NCBI GenBank assembly: GCA_034438135.1
Contig: DAOTTL010000064.1
Span: 1 to 5,957, forward strand
Length of the DNA stretch: 5,957 bases
Origin: Paraktedonobacter sp034438135
GTDB lineage: Bacteria > Chloroflexota > Ktedonobacteria > Ktedonobacterales > Ktedonobacteraceae
Reading direction: 5' to 3'
Shown: positions 1-4,644 of the stretch, in pieces
How the letters are laid out: every line of letters begins with the position of its first letter
Numbering within the stretch: the first letter of the stretch is position 1
The notes under the pieces: model-generated
The model's input: the letters and a program-made list of their open reading frames with translations, nothing else
Database searches by the model: none
Told to the model about the DNA's origin: nothing
Made by a program: the position numbers and the translations under genes

Positions 1-258
1 ATACTCAAGGCCCATAGCATGCAACTCCTGGCGAATGCGACCAAGCGCACCGATCTGAACCGTGGAAATCATACCGTAGCTTACCAGACTGGCGGCCAGG
101 AGCTGGTCAGGCGTGAGCAGTTTGAACATCAGCAGGATCTCGCCAAGCTGATAGTTCAGATCAACCCCTCGCAGCATACGCTGAACATGTTGAGCAACCT
201 GAAGACGTTCCTGAGGCACAAGATGACCTTCCAACAAGACGCTACCAAGTGAGCGAGT
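1..258 (-). other. MshEN / GspE N-terminal-like region, residues 755-840 (incomplete)
   Basis: Two related units are visible. The first has SLGSVLLEGHLVPQERLQVA (from residue 757) and the second QLGEILLMFKLLTPDQLLAA (from residue 791). The spacing LGxxL, then L, then LxxA is the one seen in the GspE/MshE N-terminal domain, which in some proteins binds c-di-GMP. The Arg that usually precedes LG in the c-di-GMP-binding form is Ser or Gln here, so nucleotide binding cannot be assumed. The region continues beyond the window. Confidence 0.5.
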
Positions 259-2520
259 GGCACGACCATGCAGTACCTGAACCTGCGGCGGCTGTGGGGC
301 CGGAGCCATAGGCGGCAGGCTCTTTACTATATCAAGCAAGGTATCATCAGAAGTTCTAATCTCTGGCCGCCGCGCCATTGTCTGTTGCAGGCTGGCCTGC
401 ACCTGATCCGCCAGCGAGTCATTGTTACTGGAGTGCAACAGATCTTCCTCATGCTTCTCCTGTTCAGCAGAGCGAGCAGCAAGCTCCTGAACCGAAATAA
501 CTTGAGTATTGACCGAGGCTGGATAGGAGGTCTCTGACGTAGTCTCTCGCATCTGAGGAGTTGCACGCATCCGAGGATTAGTGAAGGCACGCTCATCTGC
601 GGACGATCCCTGATCTCGAACTGAGATGCTCTGATTTGACTGCGAAGGATACTGCTGCACCGGCGAATTCTGGTAAAGTTGAGATGGATTTGCCTGAACC
701 GTTTGCGAGCTATATTGTCGAGCTGCTGGACCCTGCTGATAAATCTGGGGCGCATCTTCCTGCTCCAACTGTGATGCATAGGAGGACTGAGCCGATGAGG
801 CCTGATGCGGCTGAGCTACCTCTGCCTGTTCAGACTGTGATGAGTAGGATCTTGCTGGCGAAACCTGGTACGGCTGTGGCGAACCCACCTGGCCCAATTG
901 TGGCGAGTAGGATCGCGCAGGAGAAGCCTGATACATCTGAACCGGAACTTCGCTCGTCGCTGGACGAGCACGTGGAACTTCGGTTGAAGGTATCTGACCT
1001 GGCTCTGGCTGCGAAGCCTGCATAGAGGGCATAGCCTGATTGGACGGTAAAACAACTGCCGCTGATCGCACGGTGTTTTCACTCAGTTGCGAAGCGTAAC
1101 TGCTCCCTGATCCTCCGCGACTATTGCTCTCACGCTCATAAGGAATACCCTGAATAGGTGAGGGACGCAATTGCACATTCATACTAGAAGGCTCTGCCAG
1201 ACGAGAATTCGTTCCACTTGAGCGACCGTGAGCCTCATCCAGACGAGCTGCCTGGACAACCTGCTCCTGAAACTCCTGGATCTCATGCTGATCGATAGAG
1301 AGGGCCGAAGTTGGCGATGAAGAAGGTAGAGCATGCTGTTGCATATTTCCATGTACCGCTGGATTTTGGAGAGCAAAGCGATTCTCGCGCAACATACGTG
1401 AAAGTTGGTCGAGACCCGATTCCTCTTTTGACATGCGTGAACCAGCGGGAACTCCATTATAATTTGGGTACGATGTAGAACCAGAAACACTACTGTTCGC
1501 TGGCTGCTGGTAAACCACTTCCTCCTGATTGCCATGGGACTGATAGTCAGTCTCAGCAAGACGTTGATTTGCCTGAGAACGCGTCGAGACATCAGAATTC
1601 TGATATTGACTTGAGGACTGCTGAACCACAGCATTAGAGTTACGTGCTGCCCGATTGGTCTCAGGAATAGGAGAAAAATTGCGGCTACTTGGATAAATAA
1701 CCGCACGAATCTTATCTGTAAATGTCGAGGGAGCTGAGCGAGATGTCTCAGGTGCTCTGGTTTGCGGGACAAGCGTTGGCATGTCCTGAGGCAACTGTGG
1801 CCTTGGCGCTCCTTGGGATGCTTGCTGTTGCTGTTGCTGGGGTACACTGGCGAGAGTTGGATTGGTTGGAGCAGCAGCCATCGAGGGCTGATACGCTGGA
1901 ACGGCAGAAGACACTGGCGCAGAAGGTATTGACGAGACTGCCGGAACCGCAGGTGGTGCCTGCGTCACCTCGAACGGCATGCGCTCTTGCATTTGATTCA
2001 TTTCTCGTGCATGCTGTGCAATCGCTGAACGCGTTCCTAAGCTAGGCGAAGGATCAATATCTACCTCTTGAGGACGTGAAGCAACCGCCGAACGAGTGGC
2101 TGGCAGAGAACTATGCGTCAGCGTACCAGGCACGCGGGTACGCACAGCATCGACCAACTTGACTACGCCCATCATACCATCGACCTCTAGATCTGTTAGA
2201 ACTGTTTGCACACGCTCATCTGGATCGTCAGGCCCATAGCCAGCCAGGTTAGAGCAGCGAAATGTAAAGACCTGAACACCCCGACCACGCCGCTGAGCAT
2301 CCAGAGCCACCCAAAACTCGCGGCGACCCGCCTGCGCCTGCGCAAGATCAACCATGACAAGGCGAACCGGGAAACGCGCAATGGCGTCGAACACCTCAAC
2401 CGCTGTACGGGCTGTGTGAACTTCATAGCCAGCTAAGGCAAGCTCACTTGAAAGCAGAGTCGTCAATTGTTGATCCCGCTCAAAGAGAAGAATATGAGGA
2501 CCACCACTCGTAACATTCAT
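1..2520 (-). CDS. Receiver-like protein with long Q/S/P-rich linker and MshEN-like C-terminal region (partial, C-terminus off window)
   Basis: One frame stays open for 840 codons from the ATG at 2520-2518 to the window edge, with no stop, so the gene is truncated only by the window. A Shine-Dalgarno-like AGAAAGG (2531-2537) sits 10 bases before the ATG. Residues 8-130 resemble a divergent receiver domain: an ILLFERD start with E14 and D16 where the acidic pocket should be, LVMVDLAQ with D58 in the phospho-acceptor position, T86, and K121 as a possible conserved Lys. Residues about 190-745 are low complexity (Gln, Ser, Pro, Ala), including a six-Gln run at 228-233 and degenerate repeats at 530-630; short charged, probably helical stretches occur at 409-430 and 677-715. 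Residues 755-840 carry two LGxxL units like the GspE/MshE N-terminal fold. The family pattern suggests a signalling or scaffold protein, perhaps linked to type IV pilus or secretion ATPases or to c-di-GMP. That role is inference, and the exact family is not recognised. It is transcribed divergently from the ABC/kinase operon. Confidence 0.85.
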   Translation of the reverse strand, partial: MNVTSGGPHILLFERDQQLTTLLSSELALAGYEVHTARTAVEVFDAIARFPVRLVMVDLAQAQAGRREFWVALDAQRRGRGVQVFTFRCSNLAGYGPDDPDERVQTVLTDLEVDGMMGVVKLVDAVRTRVPGTLTHSSLPATRSAVASRPQEVDIDPSPSLGTRSAIAQHAREMNQMQERMPFEVTQAPPAVPAVSSIPSAPVSSAVPAYQPSMAAAPTNPTLASVPQQQQQQASQGAPRPQLPQDMPTLVPQTRAPETSRSAPSTFTDKIRAVIYPSSRNFSPIPETNRAARNSNAVVQQSSSQYQNSDVSTRSQANQRLAETDYQSHGNQEEVVYQQPANSSVSGSTSYPNYNGVPAGSRMSKEESGLDQLSRMLRENRFALQNPAVHGNMQQHALPSSSPTSALSIDQHEIQEFQEQVVQAARLDEAHGRSSGTNSRLAEPSSMNVQLRPSPIQGIPYERESNSRGGSGSSYASQLSENTVRSAAVVLPSNQAMPSMQASQPEPGQIPSTEVPRARPATSEVPVQMYQASPARSYSPQLGQVGSPQPYQVSPARSYSSQSEQAEVAQPHQASSAQSSYASQLEQEDAPQIYQQGPAARQYSSQTVQANPSQLYQNSPVQQYPSQSNQSISVRDQGSSADERAFTNPRMRATPQMRETTSETSYPASVNTQVISVQELAARSAEQEKHEEDLLHSSNNDSLADQVQASLQQTMARRPEIRTSDDTLLDIVKSLPPMAPAPQPPQVQVLHGRATRSLGSVLLEGHLVPQERLQVAQHVQRMLRGVDLNYQLGEILLMFKLLTPDQLLAASLVSYGMISTVQIGALGRIRQELHAMGLEY
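631..933 (-). repeat. Five degenerate 21-22-residue repeats within the low-complexity linker (residues 530-630)
   Basis: Successive units begin YQASPARSYS, YQVSPARSYS, HQASSAQSSY, YQQGPAARQY and YQNSPVQQYP, at residues 530, 551, 572, 594 and 616. Each has a S/P/A-R-S-Y core followed by SQ-rich residues, and the last unit is short. The DNA has diverged more than the amino-acid pattern, which suggests an old tandem expansion kept as a flexible, Gln/Ser/Tyr-rich spacer. Confidence 0.7.
2131..2499 (-). other. Divergent receiver (REC)-like domain, residues 8-130 of the minus-strand gene
   Basis: The alternation of hydrophobic strands and amphipathic helices fits a CheY-like fold. Strand 1 is HILLFERD, helix 1 QLTTLLSSELALAGYEV, strand 3 VRLVMVDLA (D58), and strand 4 VQVFTF (T86). 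The first acidic pair is altered: E14-R15-D16 instead of two adjacent acidic residues. The canonical K-P pair is not clear, K121 being followed by Leu. An insertion around residues 92-112 (YGPDDPDERVQTVLTDLEVD) lengthens the region after strand 4. Phosphotransfer is uncertain, and this may be a pseudo-receiver. Confidence 0.55.
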
Positions 2521-2530
2521 ACCAGCACTG

Positions 2531-2537
2531 CCTTTCT
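2531..2537 (-). promoter_or_regulatory. Ribosome binding site of the minus-strand gene
   Basis: AGAAAGG on the minus strand lies 10 bases upstream of the ATG at 2520. It supports that ATG as the start of the long frame. No convincing -35/-10 pair was found further upstream. Confidence 0.55.
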
Positions 2538-2776
2538 ACATGTGTTCACATCGTCGATCACGGCAAAAACGTCTGTATACCGCAAAAGAACTTCTGCTTC
2601 CCCTTGAAAACGTAAAGCCCTTGCTCTCAATCTTGAGATACATAGCCGGGCAACTGACCTTCAACCTGATCTTTTTGTTTATCAGCATGTGCTATTGCCT
2701 TTTTAGAACTTGCGTCGAAAAACGCACACCTTTCAATCTGTTTCCCAAAACAGTCAATTACTCCCTCCGAGTACTT

Positions 2777-2796
2777 CAGGGCTTCTCAAAAGTCGC
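2777..2796 (+). repeat. Left terminal inverted repeat of the 144-bp element
   Basis: Twenty bases pairing with 2901-2920 at 18 positions; the mismatches are at the 6th and 19th bases. Confidence 0.7.
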
Positions 2797-2862
2797 GTTT
2801 CTCCCCGACCACCTACCCTTTTGGGTGGATAGTGGCAGCGCAGTCGCTCTGACACCATCCAT

Positions 2863-2889
2863 CTTATTCTCCTGGGGCGGGGTCTGGCC
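2863..2889 (-). repeat. 27-bp module shared by both palindromic elements, copy 1
   Basis: Read on the minus strand it begins GGCCAGACCCCGCCCCAGGA. It matches 3679-3705 on the plus strand at 24 of 27 positions. It lies inside the 144-bp element near its right end. Confidence 0.7.
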
Positions 2890-2900
2890 ACTGCGGCGCA

Positions 2901-2920
2901 GTGACTTTTGAGAAACCCTG
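2901..2920 (-). repeat. Right terminal inverted repeat of the 144-bp element
   Basis: GTGACTTTTGAGAAACCCTG on the plus strand is the inverse complement of the left end with two mismatches. Confidence 0.7.
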
Positions 2921-2941
2921 CCAATTACTTCCTCCACGAAC

Positions 2942-3036
2942 GTCGTCAACTCGCGACGAGATCCCCGATAGCCACGGACTAAAATCGTCAATGTCGTCAA
3001 CTCGCGACGGTATTCTCAACAGCCATGGACTAAAAT
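2942..3036. repeat. Two tandem 44-bp repeats, each with a short hairpin
   Basis: Copies at 2942-2985 and 2993-3036 (period 51 bp) match at 37 of 44 positions. The first 17 bases, GTCGTCAACTCGCGACG, and the end GGACTAAAAT are identical in both. The leading part can fold as CGTCG...CGACG. A further match, ACGAGATCCC, occurs in copy 1 (2956-2965) and again at 3055-3064. The sequence between the identical parts is itself similar in both copies, which is unlike CRISPR spacers. Confidence 0.7.
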
Positions 3037-3179
3037 ATCATATTTGCTTCTGACACGAGATCCCTGTTTATTGTTTTCCATCTTTATGATGTCGGAATAT
3101 AGTAGCTGCACTTATTTTCCATTGATATCGGGGCTTAGTATAGCACACAAGTCACCGGGAATAATAGCAATCAGTACCA

Positions 3180-3208
3180 TTGACGGCTCTGCATACAAGA
3201 GCTAAAAA
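3180..3208 (+). promoter_or_regulatory. Candidate sigma-70-like promoter TTGACG-17 bp-TAAAAA
   Basis: A -35-like TTGACG (3180-3185) and a -10-like TAAAAA (3203-3208) are separated by exactly 17 bases. The spacer contains an inverted repeat, GCTCT...AGAGC. No convincing gene follows, so if active it would drive a short untranslated transcript ending near the palindrome at 3553-3618. Chance occurrence is possible. Confidence 0.25.
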
Positions 3209-3451
3209 AACTCTTCTCATGCCTTGAGATTTGCGCCAGAGTGGCATGCAATTATGAGCAAGACATGGGTCCAAAGGCACTCGCAATAAGCACCACTGAA
3301 TCGAAGGACATATCCCCCACTTCGATCACTTTGGGAAACTCATCACCAGCATTCCGCTATCCATGGTACCGAAGCTATTCACTACTAATCAGGGCCAGCT
3401 CGCTTTTCCCGTGCAGGGCATAACTATCAGTCAAAGCAGACGCTTCTTTGC

Positions 3452-3487
3452 GCTATGGCTGCGCAAAAGTCGCTGCTCAGCCATAGC
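3452..3487. repeat. Hairpin with 10-bp stem at the left of the palindromic cluster
   Basis: GCTATGGCTG (3452-3461) is the exact inverse complement of CAGCCATAGC (3478-3487), with 16 bases between. It adjoins the nested inverted-repeat element and may be part of it. Confidence 0.6.
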
Positions 3488-3525
3488 CAGACCCCCTTAC
3501 AAGTAGAGGTTTCTTCTCGCTTTTC

Positions 3526-3550
3526 CCTCTGTCGCCAGAGGCGACAGAGG
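3526..3550. repeat. Perfect 11-bp-stem hairpin CCTCTGTCGCC-AGA-GGCGACAGAGG
   Basis: The arms 3526-3536 and 3540-3550 are exact inverse complements around the 3-base loop AGA. It stands two bases before the long palindrome, so the two could form adjacent stem-loops in RNA or adjacent cruciforms in DNA. Confidence 0.8.
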
Positions 3551-3552
3551 AC

Positions 3553-3618
3553 AAAAAGAGCAACTGGTGTGGAGTGTGGCGCACTCGCGCCACACTCCAC
3601 ACCAGTTGCTCTTTTTTT
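3553..3618 (+). terminator. Perfect 30-bp palindrome with 4-base loop and T tract; possible bidirectional terminator
   Basis: Arm 3553-3582 starts AAAAAGAGCAACTGGTGTGG, and arm 3587-3616 is its exact inverse complement around the loop ACTC. The right arm runs into seven T residues (3612-3618), and the left arm begins with five A residues, so a terminator-like stem with a T tract appears on both strands. The stem is far longer than an ordinary intrinsic terminator, and it is embedded in the nested inverted-repeat element. The structure is certain; the terminator function is inference. Confidence 0.55.
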
Positions 3619-3678
3619 ACATGGGGTGGGGCCTGCCAGGCCGACGCAGCAGATCGGCAAGAAACCTCTACGTGTAAG

Positions 3679-3705
3679 GGCCAGACCCCTCCCCAGGAAA
3701 AAAAG
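3679..3705 (+). repeat. 27-bp module shared by both palindromic elements, copy 2
   Basis: It begins GGCCAGACCCCTCCCCAGGA and starts at the right outer arm of the nested inverted-repeat element. Copy 1 is in the 144-bp element in the opposite orientation. Its presence in both suggests common ancestry or a recurring building block. Confidence 0.7.
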
Positions 3706-3717
3706 CAGCCTCTCATC

Positions 3718-3750
3718 TATGGTATAGTTCTGATATGGTGATAGTTCTGA
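3718..3750. repeat. 16/17-bp tandem duplication upstream of the ABC/kinase operon
   Basis: TATGGTATAGTTCTGA (3718-3733) is followed at once by TATGGTGATAGTTCTGA (3734-3750), which differs only by one inserted G. A direct repeat on this period, upstream of a promoter, could be a binding site for a dimeric regulator such as a response regulator; it could also be simple slippage. Confidence 0.55.
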
Positions 3751-3824
3751 CTACATCGGCATCACTATACGCAACGGAATTGCAGCCATAACCCTCAACA
3801 TAGGTTAGGATGCAAACGTGACTT

Positions 3825-3865
3825 TTGACATGGCATGACAATAGCCCGTTTAGCACTGGCTAAAC
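3825..3865 (+). promoter_or_regulatory. Candidate promoter and operator of the ABC/kinase operon
   Basis: A perfect -35-like TTGACA lies at 3825-3830. Seventeen bases later, where a -10 would be expected, there is only a poor match, but a perfect inverted repeat GTTTAGC-ACTG-GCTAAAC (3848-3865) sits exactly there, 69 bases before the chosen start of the ABC gene. A weak -10 overlapped by a palindrome would suit a regulated promoter. The palindrome is certain; the promoter is tentative. Confidence 0.35.
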
Positions 3866-3920
3866 TCAGGCCCATATTCTATGCTTTCAAGGGTGTCGTA
3901 TTCTCTCTTTTTACAGCGCT

Positions 3921-3927
3921 GGGGAAG
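3921..3927 (+). promoter_or_regulatory. Ribosome binding site deciding the ABC ATPase start
   Basis: GGGGAAG sits 7 bases before the ATG at 3935. The in-frame ATG at 3881 lacks a comparable purine-rich stretch, so the downstream start is preferred. Confidence 0.6.
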
Positions 3928-3934
3928 TAAAGTT

Positions 3935-4633
3935 ATGGCCGATCATGTACGCTATCTCACAGGACCACTGGGAAAGCAGATGCGTCCAAAGGTTATTGAG
4001 TTTTCTCATCTGACCAGTAGGCAGGGACAGCAGGTCCATTTGCAAGATATCACGCTGGAGATACTCGAAGGGGAGTCTGTAGCTCTGTTGGGAGGACCAG
4101 ACTCTGGCAAAAGTATCTTGCTTGCCTGCATAAGCGGCTCGGTGCAGCCGCTCCAGGGTGCACTGACGGTGCTTGGTCAGCAACTACCAGCGAACGCAGC
4201 CAGCATAAGACGTCAGATCGGTGTGTTGCCACAGGAACTCAGCTTCCGCCGTGAGGAGACCATCGCACAGCATCTCCAGCACTTCGCCTTCACCTTTGAC
4301 CTCGATCTCAACGAGGAGCAGATCTACAGATATTGCGCTCAGTACGCCCTGCCGCCGACAACGCTCGTTAAACAATTGTCTACGCTGCAAAAACGCATAT
4401 TTTCTCTGGCACGCGCACTTATACATGATCCCCATATAGCACTTTTCGATGAGCCGATAGCGAGCCTGGATGACAGTGATCTGATCACCTTCTGGCCCTA
4501 TCTCCAACGCACACAGCGCGAAGGGCGTACCCTGATCTGTACATTCACACCGCAAATCGCGGATCGCTATCTCAACGAATATGATCGAGTGATACAATTG
4601 GAGCAGGGACATCTACGCTTGCAACAAGGATGA
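3935..4633 (+). CDS. ABC transporter ATP-binding protein with degraded signature motif
   Basis: The 232-residue product has the usual size of a single ABC ATPase subunit, a cytoplasmic protein that powers a membrane partner. Visible elements in order: an N-terminal beta region (IEFSHLTSRQGQQVHLQDITL), Walker A GGPDSGKS (53-60, K59), Q-loop Gln100 in GVLPQE, Walker B HIALFDEP (167-174, catalytic-type E173) and D-loop SLDD (177-180). The signature that should read LSGGQ is LSTLQ (148-152), followed by a normal KRIFSLARALIHDP. The H-loop position, in LICTFTPQ, is Phe203 instead of His. Both changes predict weak or asymmetric ATP hydrolysis, as in a degenerate partner subunit. The start at 3935 is chosen over 3881 for its ribosome binding site. 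The stop lies 11 bases before the kinase start, so the two are probably co-translated. No permease is visible; it may lie downstream of the window or be encoded elsewhere. The substrate is unknown. Confidence 0.9.
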   Translation: MADHVRYLTGPLGKQMRPKVIEFSHLTSRQGQQVHLQDITLEILEGESVALLGGPDSGKSILLACISGSVQPLQGALTVLGQQLPANAASIRRQIGVLPQELSFRREETIAQHLQHFAFTFDLDLNEEQIYRYCAQYALPPTTLVKQLSTLQKRIFSLARALIHDPHIALFDEPIASLDDSDLITFWPYLQRTQREGRTLICTFTPQIADRYLNEYDRVIQLEQGHLRLQQG

Positions 4634-4634
4634 T

Positions 4635-4640
4635 AGGAGA
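4635..4640 (+). promoter_or_regulatory. Ribosome binding site deciding the kinase start
   Basis: AGGAGA is followed four bases later by the ATG at 4645. The earlier in-frame ATG at 4630, which overlaps the ABC stop as ATGA, has no properly spaced Shine-Dalgarno, so 4645 is preferred. The overlap start would add only five residues. Confidence 0.6.
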
Positions 4641-4644
4641 GACC

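Larger units (their letters stand above)
2777..2920. mobile_element. 144-bp MITE-like element with 20-bp terminal inverted repeats
   Basis: The left end CAGGGCTTCTCAAAAGTCGC (2777-2796) and the inverse complement of the right end (2901-2920) match at 18 of 20 positions. The interior has no coding capacity of its own and includes a 6-bp-stem hairpin CACTGC-GGC-GCAGTG (2889-2903) just inside the right end. Size, terminal repeats and lack of a transposase fit a non-autonomous miniature element. No clean target-site duplication abuts the ends, so mobility is inferred. Confidence 0.6.
2755..2935. repeat. 14-bp direct repeats bracketing the 144-bp element
   Basis: CAATTACTCCCTCC (2755-2768) and CAATTACTTCCTCC (2922-2935) differ at one base. 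They lie 8 bases outside the left end and 1 base outside the right end of the inverted-repeat element. They could be the remains of a duplicated target or part of a larger dispersed repeat; the unequal gaps argue against a simple target-site duplication. Confidence 0.5.
3494..3680. mobile_element. 187-bp nested inverted-repeat element with 22-bp outer arms
   Basis: The outer arms (3494-3515 and 3659-3680) pair at 21 of 22 positions; the left arm begins CCCTTACAAGTAGAGG. Inside are a hairpin with an 11-bp stem (3526-3550), a perfect 30-bp-arm palindrome (3553-3616), and a small GGCCTG-C-CAGGCC palindrome (3630-3642). A 10-base direct repeat GCCAGACCCC lies at both margins (3486-3495 and 3680-3689). 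The layout fits a miniature mobile or otherwise dispersed structural repeat with no coding capacity. Family membership and mobility are inference. Confidence 0.55.
2521..3934. other. Divergent 1.4-kb intergenic region, gene-poor and rich in inverted repeats
   Basis: This stretch separates the start of the minus-strand gene from the start of the ABC ATPase. The open frames in it are short, lack ribosome binding sites, and mostly run through palindromic elements, so none is called as a gene. It holds two palindromic elements, a pair of 44-bp direct repeats, a short tandem duplication and candidate promoter signals, listed separately. The stretches 2539-2754, 3065-3179 and 3209-3451 show nothing convincing apart from a weak near-palindrome (TCTCAA-TC-TTGAGA, 2625-2638). 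Confidence 0.75.

Noticed and set aside
636..1025. 129-residue plus-strand open frame
   Set aside because: Antisense to the repeat-bearing linker of the minus-strand gene. Its apparent internal repetition mirrors those repeats.
1179..1847. 222-residue minus-strand open frame
   Set aside because: It is in a different frame from the 840-codon gene on the same strand and lies wholly inside it. It has no ribosome binding site and an Arg/Leu/Ser-rich composition typical of a frame-shifted reading.
1722..2045. 107-residue plus-strand open frame with a hydrophobic stretch
   Set aside because: Antisense to the long minus-strand gene. The Ala/Leu-rich look comes from reading Gln/Ser/Pro/Ala codons backwards, and there is no ribosome binding site.
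2540..2911. 123-residue plus-strand open frame
   Set aside because: It runs into and ends inside the inverted-repeat element, lacks a ribosome binding site, and resembles no protein family. The hydrophobic middle is probably AT-rich intergenic DNA read in frame.
2776..3000. 74-residue minus-strand open frame
   Set aside because: It begins in the 44-bp tandem repeats with a TTG and crosses the 144-bp element, so it is best explained as repeat DNA that happens to be open.
2942..3036. Short CRISPR array
   Set aside because: Only two units, and the sequence between the conserved parts is similar in both copies, whereas CRISPR spacers would be unrelated. No cas gene is present.
3241..3423. 60-residue plus-strand open frame starting with GTG
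   Set aside because: No Shine-Dalgarno sequence, no recognisable motif and a rare-looking composition. The opposite strand is partly open too but is interrupted by stops, so a gene remnant could not be supported.
3427..3727. Overlapping 77-, 79- and 90-residue open frames on both strands
   Set aside because: All are read through the palindromes at 3494-3680. A perfect palindrome gives similar peptides on both strands, which explains the mirrored ORFs.
3881..3934. Upstream ATG (3881) as the start of the ABC ATPase
   Set aside because: It would add 18 residues that do not look like a conserved ABC N-terminus and has no good ribosome binding site, whereas the ATG at 3935 has GGGGAAG at a suitable distance.
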